A DNA stretch of 64,000 bases from J054 sp965221985 (GCA_965221985.1 OZ244928.1:2108001-2172000); one strand, 5' to 3'; positions 28,353 to 38,902 are shown, numbered from the stretch's first letter. Notes: generated by a model not told the origin, from the sequence alone. Numbers and translations: made by a program.

Positions 28353-28946
28353 ATGTCCGGATTTGCAGGCAAAACCCTTAGTCCCGAGTTGCTGCGGCGC
28401 GCACAGGCTGGTGACAAGGGCGCCCATGCGGCCATATTCGAGCTGTTTGGTCCGCCGGTCTTCAGTCTCGCTGCCCGAATAACGGGGTCACGCGCAGCGG
28501 CCGACGACGTGCTGCAAGACAGCTTTGTTGAGGTCCTGCGGAACATAAAGAAATTTCGCGGCGATGCGTCCATTGCCACCTGGATTCGCCATATCGCCGT
28601 TTCCCGTAGTTTGATGTATTTGCGGACAGCCTGGCGCCGTCGCGCGACCCTCTTTCGCGATCTCGTCGATGAGCAGCAAGCTGCGTGGGATCCTCCGGAT
28701 CCCACGGTGCCTGATCCGGGTCTAGGCCTAGATTTGGACGCGGCTTTGGCCACACTGTCCGATGTGAGCCGAGTCGTGGTGATCTTGCATGATGTCGAGG
28801 GCTACACCCACGAAGAAATTGCCACGCGACTGGGTATGAGCGTTAGTTTCTCCAAGTCGCAATTGGCGCGTTCGCGCGTTCGATTGCGAGCGATGTTGAA
28901 GCTCCCGGCGGATGACGTGCCGCGGTACAAGGATAAGGCGTCGTGA
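28353..28946 (+). CDS. ECF-family RNA polymerase sigma factor
   Basis: The 197-residue protein has sigma-70 region 2 (AADDVLQDSFVEVLRNIKKFRGDASIATWIRHIA) and region 4 (LSDVSRVVVILHDVEGYTHEEIATRLGMS...SQLARSRVRLR) with a 45-residue linker. Group IV (ECF) sigma factors direct RNA polymerase to envelope or stress promoters. Its stop overlaps the GTG of the next gene, a membrane protein that looks like its anti-sigma. Confidence 0.92.
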   Translation: MSGFAGKTLSPELLRRAQAGDKGAHAAIFELFGPPVFSLAARITGSRAAADDVLQDSFVEVLRNIKKFRGDASIATWIRHIAVSRSLMYLRTAWRRRATLFRDLVDEQQAAWDPPDPTVPDPGLGLDLDAALATLSDVSRVVVILHDVEGYTHEEIATRLGMSVSFSKSQLARSRVRLRAMLKLPADDVPRYKDKAS

Positions 28947-29458
28947 CCGACGAGCTGACAGACCGTCTGCGCGCGCTGCCGGAATTAGCGCCACCGGCTG
29001 ATGCCTGGGTGCGCATAGCGGCCCGAGTAGATCGCGATGGAAGTCGCCGCCGTCTTCATTCGGCGATGCCGGTCATCGCGGTAACCGGCTTGCTGGCCTG
29101 CGTCTTGATATGGGTTGATCGGTTGCGGCCGTCATCTGGTCCCAACTCCTCGCCAGTTTCCACCGCAGTCTACGGTCAGGATTCCGCTCGGGACGATTTG
29201 GATCGCTTACGAGCCCATTCGCGAGCTTTGGAAGCTCAGTTGCGCGGGCTGCCCGCGCGTCCGCGGAGTGTCGATGCACAGACGGCCGCCGTTATTGGAC
29301 GATTGGAGGATCACATCGCCGTGCTAGACCATCAGTTGATGCGCCCTGGAAACCAGCCCAGCCGGTTCATCGAAGGGCCGATTTGGCAGCAGCGAGTGAG
29401 CTTAATGAACGAACTTGTCCGGGCTCGTTATCGCGAGATAGATGCAAAGGCTTTATAA
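28943..29458 (+). CDS. Probable membrane anti-sigma factor
   Basis: A 171-residue protein with a short cytoplasmic N-terminus (about 30 residues), one membrane helix (SAMPVIAVTGLLACVLIWV, about 32-52) and a periplasmic part predicted to be helical (LDRLRAHSRALEAQL...LEDHIAVLDHQL). No zinc HxxxCxxC motif. Its GTG start overlaps the sigma gene stop by 4 bases, the classic coupling of sigma and anti-sigma. The role is inferred from position and topology rather than from a recognised domain. Confidence 0.75.
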   Translation: MTDELTDRLRALPELAPPADAWVRIAARVDRDGSRRRLHSAMPVIAVTGLLACVLIWVDRLRPSSGPNSSPVSTAVYGQDSARDDLDRLRAHSRALEAQLRGLPARPRSVDAQTAAVIGRLEDHIAVLDHQLMRPGNQPSRFIEGPIWQQRVSLMNELVRARYREIDAKAL

Positions 29459-29473
29459 GGTAGGTTATCTAGT

Positions 29474-30268
29474 ATGTACTATAAGATATTGTATTTATTA
29501 TTAATTAGCGCTCTCATGGGAATGAGTGCACCGCTGGCTCTGGCCGATGAGGCGGAAAATGCGGAGCGCGCGATGCTGGGTATCAACATCGGCAGTGGTC
29601 ATGATGGAGAGGGTCCGGTGGAGGGTGTCACCATTCTAGGGGTCTCTCCAGGCGGGCCCGCCGATCGAGCCGGGTTGCGTGCGGGCGATACGCTGGTGAG
29701 TATCGGTGATCAATCGTTGACCGCGGATTCGACGCGTCAGGCCAATCGCCAACTCGTGAATTACATGGACGGGGTGCAGCCAAAAGATCGCGTCAAGTTG
29801 ACCTATCTGCGTGACGGTAGGAGCCGCAAAGCCACTCTCGAAGCGGAGCGGATGGATCCAAACTTGATGCCCGCTTTTCCCTTCGGAGAATCTCTGCAAC
29901 GCCTGGGCGAAGACTTTGAAGATCGTGTCTTGCGCCCCATGGTCCGGCCCTGGCGCTACGCGGGTATATTTCGCGGTATGGAATTGGTGGAATTGTCGCC
30001 CGATTTGGGCCGCTACTTTGGGACCTCCACGGGAATTTTGGTAATTCGTGCGCCGCAATCCGATGAGCTTGGCTTGCGTGATGGCGATGTCATTCGCCAG
30101 ATCGGGGGCCGGGAACCCCGTGACCCAGCACACGCCATGCGTATTTTGCGGTCCTATGAGCCGGGCGAAAAATTGAGCTTGAATATCATGCGCGATCAAC
30201 AGGCCATGACCCTCAGCTCGGATTTGCCCGCACCGCCGGCCAAGCGGGATCAGGCAGGCGAAGGCTAG
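29474..30268 (+). CDS. Periplasmic protein with two PDZ domains, no protease domain
   Basis: A 264-residue protein with a signal peptide (KILYLLLISALMGMS, cut near ALA-DEAEN). Two PDZ-like modules follow: residues about 35-125 (GVSPGGPADRAGLRAGDTLVSIGD) and 165-250 (SDELGLRDGDVIRQIGGREP). No catalytic Ser/His/Asp of DegP/DegS is present. It lies 15 bases after the anti-sigma gene and could present misfolded peptides or protect/expose the anti-sigma, but this is inference. Confidence 0.85.
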   Translation: MYYKILYLLLISALMGMSAPLALADEAENAERAMLGINIGSGHDGEGPVEGVTILGVSPGGPADRAGLRAGDTLVSIGDQSLTADSTRQANRQLVNYMDGVQPKDRVKLTYLRDGRSRKATLEAERMDPNLMPAFPFGESLQRLGEDFEDRVLRPMVRPWRYAGIFRGMELVELSPDLGRYFGTSTGILVIRAPQSDELGLRDGDVIRQIGGREPRDPAHAMRILRSYEPGEKLSLNIMRDQQAMTLSSDLPAPPAKRDQAGEG

Positions 30269-30314
30269 CGGGGCTGCGAATTCCGGCACTTCAGCTGGCG
30301 TAGAATGCGCGGCC

Positions 30315-31329
30315 ATGCCGCCGTGCGAATTCAGTTTCGATCTACCTCAGGAGCAGATTGCCCAGGCGCCGCTGAACCAGCGTGCCACTAGCAGGCTCCT
30401 TGATCTCGCCCTGGACGGACGCTGCGAAGACCGGCAATTCACCGATCTATCACGGCTGGTGGCGCCGGGTGATCGTCTGGTGCTGAATGACACGCAAGTC
30501 TTGCCGGCGCGAGTTTTTGGCAAGAAGGCTAGCGGCGGGAAGATTGAGCTATTGTTAGAACGGATTTTGACTCCCCAACGTGCCTTGTTTCAGCTGCGCT
30601 CGAGCAAGGCACCCAAGGCCGGCCAAGACCTGTTGCTAGATGGCGGGGTTAGGGCCACGGTGGATGGTCGGGACGGCCCTTTTTATCTGCTCGTGTTTCG
30701 CGAATCCATCGCGGCCTATCTCGAAAACCAGGGCCATATGCCTCTGCCGCCGTATATCCGCCGCCGCGACGATGCCTTAGACCGGGATCGTTACCAAACG
30801 GTTTACGCGCGAGTGCCGGGTGCCGTGGCTGCGCCCACGGCCGGTTTGCATTTCGACGCGGCGCAGATCAAGCATTTGCGTTCCCGCGGCGTGGGCATCA
30901 GCTATCTCACCTTGCACGTGGGGGCTGGGACCTTTTCGCCCTTGCGCGACGAGCAGATTGCCACCGGTAAGCTTCATCGCGAGCGCGCCATCGTGTCCGA
31001 TGATTTATGCGCAGAAATCGCCGAAACCCGCGAATTGGGCGGGCGGGTCGTGGCCGTCGGAACGACGGCGGTGCGGGCGCTGGAGACCGCCGCGCAAGGG
31101 GGCGAGCTGCAGCCATTTGACGCGGAGACTCAACTCTTCATTCGGCCCGGGTTTCATTTCCGGATCGTGGATGCGTTGCTGACCAACTTCCATTTGCCGG
31201 CGTCTTCCCTGTTGATGCTGGTCTGCGCCTTTTCTGGCGCCGATGCCGTGATGGCCGCCTATCGGCATGCGGTAGCGTCGGGCTATCGGTTCTACAGTTA
31301 TGGAGATGCCATGTTTTGTCGGCGGGCCC

Positions 31330-31340
<11 letters not shown>
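30315..31340 (+). CDS. queA: S-adenosylmethionine:tRNA ribosyltransferase-isomerase
   Basis: QueA builds epoxyqueuosine on tRNA by transferring the ribosyl part of SAM. The 341-residue length is typical, and FDLPQEQIAQAP, RLLDLAL, NDTQVLPAR, GAVAAPTAGLHF, LHVGAGTFSP and FLIRPGF-like segments are conserved. It overlaps tgt by 11 bases. TAGAAT at 30301-30306 could be a -10 element only 8 bases from the ATG. Confidence 0.96.
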
Positions 31341-32460
<1,120 letters not shown>

Positions 32461-32490
32461 TACGCGGCGTTTTTTCACCCGGAATTCACC

Positions 32491-32817
32491 ATGGGATGGT
32501 TTATCCAAGATGCTTGGGCCCAGCAGGCCGGCACGGGGCAAGATCAATTGCTGAGTTTCTTGCCCCTGGTCCTGATATTCGTCGTTTTCTATTTTTTGCT
32601 GATTCGCCCGCAAAATAAGCGTCAAAAGGAGCACCGGGAAATGGTTGCCAACCTAGCCGTGGGTGACGAAGTGGTGACCGCCGGCGGCGTGCTGGGTAAA
32701 GTCACGGAAATCAAAGATCAGTTCGTGCAAGTGGAAGTGGCGCCGGGCACCGTGCTGAAGGTTCAACGGCATACGATTGGCGGTGTGATGCCTAAGGGCA
32801 CTTTCAAAAGCGTCTAG
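32491..32817 (+). CDS. yajC: Sec translocon accessory subunit YajC
   Basis: A 108-residue protein with one membrane helix (LLSFLPLVLIFVVFYFLLI) followed by RPQNKRQKEH and a small cytoplasmic domain (GDEVVTAGGVLGKV). YajC associates with SecDF. It lies 30 bases after tgt and 18 before secD, the standard order. Confidence 0.95.
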   Translation: MGWFIQDAWAQQAGTGQDQLLSFLPLVLIFVVFYFLLIRPQNKRQKEHREMVANLAVGDEVVTAGGVLGKVTEIKDQFVQVEVAPGTVLKVQRHTIGGVMPKGTFKSV

Positions 32818-32835
32818 CCGGAAAGACTACTTCAT

Positions 32836-34680
32836 ATGAATCGCTATCCCGCGTGGAAATATCTGCTAATTCTGCTCGCCATTGTGATCGGCTTGGTGGT
32901 GGCCTTGCCCAATGTCTTTGGCGAAGACCCGGCCCTACAAGTCAGCCGAGACAATGGCACGGCTTTGGAGGAGCTCGAGGTCAGCACGGCGACTTTAGCT
33001 TTGGAAGAGGCTGGTATTCAGATTGCGTCCAAATTTGAAGAGGAAGGCAATCTCTTATTGCGGTTCAGCGGCGTGGAGGAGCAACTTCAGGCCAGCGATT
33101 TGCTGCGCGACAAGCTGGGCAAGGGTTATGTCGTGGCTTTGACTTTGGCGCCACGTACGCCGGAGTGGTTGCGCGCCCTGGGACTTAAGCCCATGAGTCT
33201 CGGCTTGGATTTGCGTGGTGGTGTACATTTCTTGTTCGAAGTTGATATTGATGCGGCGGTTAAACAGCGGCTTGATCGCTACGCGGCCGACTTTACGAAA
33301 ATCCTGCGCGACGAACGTATACGACGCGACGTCCGCGTGGATGGAAACACCATTCGTATCCAGCTGAAGTCGGCGGAAGACTTAGAACTCGCGCGAAAAC
33401 TCCTGCGCGACGCCGATTCTGATGTCGATATTTCTGTGTCTACTGCCGGTGATGTGCCGCTAATCAATGTGCGGATGACCGAAGACCAAATTCGCGAACG
33501 GCGCACCTTCGCCATCGACCAGAACACCGTGACATTGCGCAATCGCGTTAACGAGTTAGGCGTGGCCGAACCCTTGGTGCAGCGGCAGGGGCTGGATCGT
33601 ATCGTGGTTCAACTACCAGGCATGCAGGATCCGGCGCAAGCCGAGCGCGTTTTGGGCGCTACGGCGACCTTGGAGTTTCGCTTGGTTTGCGACGGTGAGA
33701 ACGCGATTGAAGCCGAGCGCCGTGGCCGAGCACCCATCGGTTGTGAGCTTTTTTATGACCGCGCCGAAAATCCGCAGTTGTTAAAGCGTCGCAGAATTGT
33801 CACCGGTGATCAGCTCATAGACGCGAGTTCTGGATTTTCCGAGGGTCAGCCGGCGGTCTTCGTCACGCTGGACAGCAAGGGTGCCCGCGAAATGCTGGAC
33901 ACCACCAAGGCCAATTTGGGTAAGCCCATGGCGGTGGTCTTCGTGGAGCAGAAACGCGATCGCGTCGAACGGAACGGTGAAATGGTGGATGTGCCGCGCG
34001 AAGAGAAGGAGGTGATCAATGTTGCCACTATACAAGGCGTGTTCAGTAACCGCTTTCAAATCACCGGTTTAGATGTTCTGGAAGCTCGCGATTTGTCCTT
34101 GCTATTGCGGGCTGGTGCTTTGGCGGCGCCGATCTACAAAGTGGAGGAGCGCACGGTTGGTCCCAGTCTTGGCCGCGACAATATTGCCAAGGGAATGATG
34201 GCTATACAGATTGGCCTGGCGTTGGTCGCCTTGTTCATGATTTTTTACTATCGGGTTTTTGGCTTCATCGCCGATTTTGCTCTGGTCGCGAATCTCATTT
34301 TGATCGCGGCCTTGCTGTCCTTATTGCAGGCCTCGCTAACCTTGCCGGGTATCGCCGGCATCGTATTGACAGTTGGCATGGCCGTGGATGCCAATGTCCT
34401 AATTTTTGAGCGCATTCGCGAAGAATTGCGCAACGGGAATTCACCGCAAGCCAGCATAAACGCGGGCTATGAAAAGGCCCTGTCGACCATCGCCGATGCC
34501 AACATCACAACCCTCATTGCGGCCCTAGTACTGTTCGTTTTTGGTACCGGTCCTATTAAGGGCTTCGCCGTCACGCTGTCCCTGGGAATTATTACCTCGA
34601 TGTTTACGTCGATTATTGGCACACGCGCCGTGGTTAACTTTATTTTTGGTGGCCGCTCTCTTGAGCGGTTGCCCATATAG
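32836..34680 (+). CDS. secD: Protein translocase subunit SecD
   Basis: SecD uses the proton gradient to help pull proteins out of SecYEG. The 614-residue protein has the first helix (YLLILLAIVIGLVVALPN), a large periplasmic domain with LGLDLRGGVHFLFEVD, and five C-terminal helices with AVDANVLIFERIREELRNG, the conserved Asp-Arg relay region. Pairs with secF 11 bases downstream. Confidence 0.97.
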   Translation: MNRYPAWKYLLILLAIVIGLVVALPNVFGEDPALQVSRDNGTALEELEVSTATLALEEAGIQIASKFEEEGNLLLRFSGVEEQLQASDLLRDKLGKGYVVALTLAPRTPEWLRALGLKPMSLGLDLRGGVHFLFEVDIDAAVKQRLDRYAADFTKILRDERIRRDVRVDGNTIRIQLKSAEDLELARKLLRDADSDVDISVSTAGDVPLINVRMTEDQIRERRTFAIDQNTVTLRNRVNELGVAEPLVQRQGLDRIVVQLPGMQDPAQAERVLGATATLEFRLVCDGENAIEAERRGRAPIGCELFYDRAENPQLLKRRRIVTGDQLIDASSGFSEGQPAVFVTLDSKGAREMLDTTKANLGKPMAVVFVEQKRDRVERNGEMVDVPREEKEVINVATIQGVFSNRFQITGLDVLEARDLSLLLRAGALAAPIYKVEERTVGPSLGRDNIAKGMMAIQIGLALVALFMIFYYRVFGFIADFALVANLILIAALLSLLQASLTLPGIAGIVLTVGMAVDANVLIFERIREELRNGNSPQASINAGYEKALSTIADANITTLIAALVLFVFGTGPIKGFAVTLSLGIITSMFTSIIGTRAVVNFIFGGRSLERLPI

Positions 34681-34691
34681 CGAGCGCGACA

Positions 34692-35624
34692 ATGGCAGTG
34701 TTGGGTCTGAAAAACGACATAAATTTTCTCGGCGGGCGGCGGATCGCCGCGGTCATTTCCGCGCTACTTATCGCCGTTTCCTTGTTTTGCTTGGCGACGA
34801 GGGGGCTGAATTTCGGTATCGATTTTACCGGTGGACTGCTGCTGGAAGTCGGTTATGATGAAGCGGCGGACCTGGCGGATATTCGTGCTCGTTTGGCCGG
34901 TGGCGGTTATGACGATGCACAAGTGCAAAATTTCGGTAGCTCGCGCGATGTGCTGATTCGGGTGTTGCCCAGGGAGGGCAGCGAAAGCGGCAAAATGGGT
35001 GAGGAAATATTCGGTCTGCTGAGTGCGGGGGGCGAGCAGGTTGATCGCCGTCGCGTAGAATTCGTGGGCCCCCAAGTCGGCGATGAACTCACGGAAAGCG
35101 GCGGTTTGGCTATGATTTTCGCGCTCTTGATGATTCTTGCCTACATCATGTTTCGCTTTCAGTGGAAGTTCGCCGTGGGTTCGGTCGCCGCACTGGTGCA
35201 TGATGTGCTGATCGTCCTGGGGATATTCGCCCTGTTTCAGTTTTCTTTCGATCTTTCGGTGTTGGCGGCCTTGCTCGCGGTCATCGGTTATTCCTTGAAT
35301 GACACCATCGTAGTGTTTGATCGCATTCGCGAGAATTTTCGGCGGGTGCGCAAAGAAGGCGCCGAAGCCATCATGAATACCTCGGTCAATCAGATGTTGG
35401 GACGCACTGTCATTACCAGTTTGACGACCCTGTTGGTGCTGTTTGCGCTATTATTTTTGGGCGGTGAGGCCGTGCGTGGTTTCGCCATCGCGCTCATCGT
35501 GGGCGTTTTTGTCGGTACTTATTCATCCATTTATATCGCGAGCGCTACCGCGCTGGCTTTAGATGTCACCCCGGCTGATTTGCTGCCCCCCGAGCCTGAT
35601 TCAGAACTTGATAGTTTGCCTTGA
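34692..35624 (+). CDS. secF: Protein translocase subunit SecF
   Basis: The 310-residue partner of SecD shows six helices, GIDFTGGLLLEV in the periplasmic domain and YSLNDTIVVFDRIREN, the SecF signature with the proton-relay Asp. The stop at 35624 is 25 bases from the convergent suhB stop, with no obvious terminator in between. Confidence 0.96.
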   Translation: MAVLGLKNDINFLGGRRIAAVISALLIAVSLFCLATRGLNFGIDFTGGLLLEVGYDEAADLADIRARLAGGGYDDAQVQNFGSSRDVLIRVLPREGSESGKMGEEIFGLLSAGGEQVDRRRVEFVGPQVGDELTESGGLAMIFALLMILAYIMFRFQWKFAVGSVAALVHDVLIVLGIFALFQFSFDLSVLAALLAVIGYSLNDTIVVFDRIRENFRRVRKEGAEAIMNTSVNQMLGRTVITSLTTLLVLFALLFLGGEAVRGFAIALIVGVFVGTYSSIYIASATALALDVTPADLLPPEPDSELDSLP

Positions 35625-35649
35625 GATTCCGCCGCGCGATTCTTACGGA

Positions 35650-36438
35650 TTAGGGAGCGGCACTCTGCTGCAATAGCGCCTTTAGGGCATCATGGATTTT
35701 TGGTGTGCCCGCGACGATGTTACCGGTTGTCAGAAGACTATCCGCATCGTCGAGTTCCGAAACTATGCCGCCCGCCTCGCGAATCATTAACACGCCGGCT
35801 GCCATATCCCAGGGCTTGAGACCAAACTCCCAGAAGCCATCGAGGCGGCCCGCGGCGAGATAGGCTAAGTCCAAGGCCGCGGCGCCGGGGCGGCGAATAC
35901 CGGATGTGTTTTGCAACACCGGTTTGAGCATGTGCAGGTAACGATCGATGGTTTTCTCATCGGCCCGGTAGGGGAAGCCTGTACCCACCAGTGCGCCGTC
36001 GAGGCTGTTTTGCTTACTCACGCGTATACGCCGTCCTTCTAGCTGTGCGCCATCGCCGCGTAAGGCAGTAAAAATCTCCTGGCGAGTGGGGTCGTAAATC
36101 ACGGCCGCTTCCAAGCGGCCACGGACCTCCAGTGCGATGGAGACTGCGAAAACCGGCATGCCATGCACGAAATTCGTTGTGCCGTCCAAGGGATCAATGA
36201 TCCATAGGTATTCATGTTCGCCCTGCGCGCCGCTTTCTTCGGCCAAGAAAGCATGATCGGGATAGCGTTCGCGGATGCCCTCAATAATGATCTGTTCCGC
36301 GGCGTGGTCCACTTGGGTCACGAATTCGTTGCGACTCTTGCTACGGACATCTAGTCGCTCCGCGCGATTGAAATAGCCGGCGGCAACGTCGCCGGCTTTG
36401 CGGGCTGCTTGCACGGCGGTATTTAAGAGCGCTTGCAT
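35650..36438 (-). CDS. suhB: Inositol-1-monophosphatase family protein SuhB
   Basis: SuhB is a Mg-dependent phosphatase that also helps rRNA transcription complexes in E. coli. The 262-residue protein has the family metal motifs AEESG, WIIDPLDGTTNFVHG and WDMAAG. The ATG at 36438 (MQALLNTAVQAARKAG) matches the family start; a frame extending 30 codons further (to 36528) would overlap the trmJ promoter region. It diverges from trmJ, a conserved pairing. Confidence 0.94.
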   Translation of the reverse strand: MQALLNTAVQAARKAGDVAAGYFNRAERLDVRSKSRNEFVTQVDHAAEQIIIEGIRERYPDHAFLAEESGAQGEHEYLWIIDPLDGTTNFVHGMPVFAVSIALEVRGRLEAAVIYDPTRQEIFTALRGDGAQLEGRRIRVSKQNSLDGALVGTGFPYRADEKTIDRYLHMLKPVLQNTSGIRRPGAAALDLAYLAAGRLDGFWEFGLKPWDMAAGVLMIREAGGIVSELDDADSLLTTGNIVAGTPKIHDALKALLQQSAAP

Positions 36439-36523
36439 GGGTCGGGATTTCCAGGTGGCGGCGCCAAGGGCGGGGTATTGTAAGTCTTGCGCTGGCAATC
36501 GCCACCCGGTTTTGATGGCTGGG

Positions 36524-36529
36524 TACAAT
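36524..36529 (+). promoter_or_regulatory. Possible -10 element for trmJ
   Basis: TACAAT lies 30 bases before the trmJ GTG in the suhB/trmJ divergent spacer. No -35 box is convincing. Confidence 0.3.
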
Positions 36530-36558
36530 GACCGCCCTGCGTCTCAGCCAATTATTCA

Positions 36559-37317
36559 GTGAATCAGCATCCCATTCATTTCGTCTTGTCCGAAACCAGT
36601 CACCCGGGGAATGTGGGGGCGGCGGCTCGGGCTATGAAAACCATGGGGTTTTCCGACCTGGTGTTGGCCAATCCAGCCTGTGCCATTGATGGTGAAGCCA
36701 GGGCTAGGTCCTCCGGCGCCCTGGATATCTTGACTGCGGCCCGGGTCACGGCGGATCTTGCCGAGGCCGTTGCCGACTGTCGTCTGGTCGTGGCGGCCAG
36801 CGCGCGTCATCGAAGCATGCAGTGGCCACAGCTGAGTCCGCGGGAATGCGGGCCAATTATTAGCGCGGCGGCCGCGGATGGGCCTGTAGCCGTGGTCTTT
36901 GGCCCCGAACGCGCGGGTCTGTCTAACGTGGATCTAGATTTGTGCAACGCGCTGGTCTATATCCCGAGCAATCCTGAGTACAGTTCGCTGAATTTGGCCA
37001 TGGCAGTTCAAATCATTGCCTATGAGTTGCGTTTGGCGCTGGGCCTCGAGGGCAGTGCGCCCAGGGCTGGCTACCCAGCTGCGACTTCTGCGGCCATGGA
37101 ATTGTTCTACGAGCATCTACAGCGAGCCTTGCTGGCCGCTGGCTTCCTGGATCCGGATAACCCACGTCACTTAATGCGCAGATTGCGACGCTTATTCAAT
37201 CGCGCCGCGGTTGACGAAAATGAATTGAATATATTGCGTGGCATGTTGAGCGCCTTAGTGCCAGGTTCCGGGCGGCGGAGAGCAAAAAAAACGTCCGGTT
37301 TGCCACCGGAAGTTTGA
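36559..37317 (+). CDS. trmJ: tRNA (cytidine/uridine-2'-O-)-methyltransferase TrmJ
   Basis: TrmJ methylates the ribose of position 32 in tRNA. The 252-residue protein has the SPOUT fold signatures SHPGNVGAAARAMKTMGF, VFGPERAGLSN and IPSNPEYSSLNLAMAVQII. GTG start. The next gene begins 2 bases after its stop. Confidence 0.94.
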   Translation: MNQHPIHFVLSETSHPGNVGAAARAMKTMGFSDLVLANPACAIDGEARARSSGALDILTAARVTADLAEAVADCRLVVAASARHRSMQWPQLSPRECGPIISAAAADGPVAVVFGPERAGLSNVDLDLCNALVYIPSNPEYSSLNLAMAVQIIAYELRLALGLEGSAPRAGYPAATSAAMELFYEHLQRALLAAGFLDPDNPRHLMRRLRRLFNRAAVDENELNILRGMLSALVPGSGRRRAKKTSGLPPEV

Positions 37318-37319
37318 GC

Positions 37320-38477
37320 ATGGGCGAGCCGATTTATTTTGATTATGCGGCCAGTACGCCCCTGGATTCTCAAGTCGCCGATGCCATGGATAGTTGCCAG
37401 CGTTCCATGCTGGGTACGGCGAATGCATCAGCGCTTAATCATGCGCCGGGGCGCAAGGCAGCCGCGGCGGCGGAGCAGGCCCGCGAACAAGTCGCCGCAC
37501 TGATCGGCGCATCCGCGGCAGAGCTTGTGTGGGTGTCCGGGGCAACCGAGGCGAACAATTTGGCGCTAATCGGCGCTGCCCGATTTCGCGAATCCCGTGG
37601 CCGGCATCTGGTAACGGCCGTTAACGAACATCCGTCGGTGCTGGAAACTTGTCGCTACTTGGAAGACTGTGGCTTCAGCCTGACGTATCTGCGGCCTGAT
37701 GCCCACGGTATTATCAGTGTTGATGCGCTCAGTGCGGTGCTGCGCGACGACAGCATTTTGGTGTCGTTAATGCACGTAAACAATGAAACCGGCGTGATTC
37801 AGAACATTGCCGAACTCGGCGCCCTATGTCGAGAAAAAGGCGTGTTGTTGCACGTCGATGCGGCACAGAGTGCCGGTCGTGTACCCATCGATGTGCGCGC
37901 CATGCGAATCGACCTACTGTCGCTCTCTGGCCACAAGATGCATGGACCCAAGGGCGTCGGGACATTGTTTCTGGATGTCGAACAGATACGGCGAGTGGAG
38001 CCGATCATGCATGGCGGCGGTCAAGAGCGAGGTTTGCGTCCAGGTACCTTGCCGACGACTCAAGTTGTGGGCATGGGTTGCGCCGCGGAATTGGCACGGG
38101 TCCGGTTGCCCACGGACCCGCCGTACATTGCCGCCCTGCGGGATGATTTGTGGTCGCGGCTGAAGCTTATTCCCGGCCTGCTGTTGAACGGTCATCCGCA
38201 ACAGCGCGCTTGCCACATACTAAATTTTAGTGTTTCTGGTGTTGAAGGGGAGAGCTTGCTGTTGGCCTTGCGCGAATTGGCTCTGGCTAGCGGCTCTGCT
38301 TGCGCTTCTATTAGTGATGAGCCGTCGGCGGGCTTGCGAAGTCTGGGCCGCGACGAGCAGCTGGCCCAAAGTTCCCTGCGCATCAGTCTGGGACGCCAAA
38401 CTCGTCCTGAGGAAATTGTCACCGCTGCGGAACACATCGCTACGGGCGTGGCGCGTCTGCGCGCCTTGGCGCCTTGA
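37320..38477 (+). CDS. Cysteine desulfurase (IscS/NifS family)
   Basis: This PLP enzyme extracts sulfur from cysteine for Fe-S clusters and tRNA thiolation. The 385-residue protein shows FDYAASTPLD, HVNNETGVIQ, DAAQSAGR, the PLP lysine in SGHKMHGPKG and the catalytic Cys in ASGSACAS on the mobile loop. GGAAG lies 7 bases before the ATG at 37320; a TTG at 37314 is less likely. It is somewhat diverged from enterobacterial IscS (EHPSVL instead of EHKAVL) and sits without iscR, hscBA or fdx, so a housekeeping or specialised role cannot be assigned. Confidence 0.92.
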   Translation: MGEPIYFDYAASTPLDSQVADAMDSCQRSMLGTANASALNHAPGRKAAAAAEQAREQVAALIGASAAELVWVSGATEANNLALIGAARFRESRGRHLVTAVNEHPSVLETCRYLEDCGFSLTYLRPDAHGIISVDALSAVLRDDSILVSLMHVNNETGVIQNIAELGALCREKGVLLHVDAAQSAGRVPIDVRAMRIDLLSLSGHKMHGPKGVGTLFLDVEQIRRVEPIMHGGGQERGLRPGTLPTTQVVGMGCAAELARVRLPTDPPYIAALRDDLWSRLKLIPGLLLNGHPQQRACHILNFSVSGVEGESLLLALRELALASGSACASISDEPSAGLRSLGRDEQLAQSSLRISLGRQTRPEEIVTAAEHIATGVARLRALAP

Positions 38478-38890
38478 TGGTGCTGATCGTGGACGATCCC
38501 CGCTATTCCGACTTGGTGATGCAACACTTTGATACGCCCTGCTACGCTGGCGATCTGGCCGCCGGGCCCGGCTTCGCGGTGAGTGGCATGGCGGGCGAGG
38601 CTCGTTTGGGCACCGAGGTGCATTTCTTCGTACGGGTTTTGGACGACCGATTGGACGCCGTTGCCTTTCGCGCCGTTGCCTGCCCGCACACGCTGGCCGC
38701 CTGTAGCCTAGCCGCTGAGTCGCTGCATGGGGCCCCGGTGGAAGATCTTGCCCGGTTATCTGCGCGGGATTTGGCTGAAGTCTTGGCACTGCCGGCTGAG
38801 AAGCTAGGCCGGCTGCTGGTCCTGGAGGATACCTTGCGGAACTGTTGGCGAGCTTGGGACAATAGAAAGCTTTCTGTCACAGAACCCTGA
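38477..38890 (+). CDS. Degenerate IscU-like scaffold protein
   Basis: A 137-residue protein (TGATG overlap with the desulfurase) that follows the IscU fold along its length: an N-terminal YSDLVMQHFDTP (IscU: YSEKVIDHYENP), VSGMAGEARLG, a middle AVACPHTLAACSLAAESLHG and LPAEKLGRLLVLEDTLRNC. Of the three IscU cluster ligands only the middle Cys is kept (VACPHT). The first (GAPACGD) reads GEARLGT, losing Cys and Asp, and the third (KIHCSI) reads KLGRLL. It therefore cannot hold a cluster as IscU does; a modulatory or partner-binding role with the desulfurase is plausible. Confidence 0.8.
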   Translation: MVLIVDDPRYSDLVMQHFDTPCYAGDLAAGPGFAVSGMAGEARLGTEVHFFVRVLDDRLDAVAFRAVACPHTLAACSLAAESLHGAPVEDLARLSARDLAEVLALPAEKLGRLLVLEDTLRNCWRAWDNRKLSVTEP

Positions 38891-38902
38891 CGAGGCTCAG
38901 AT

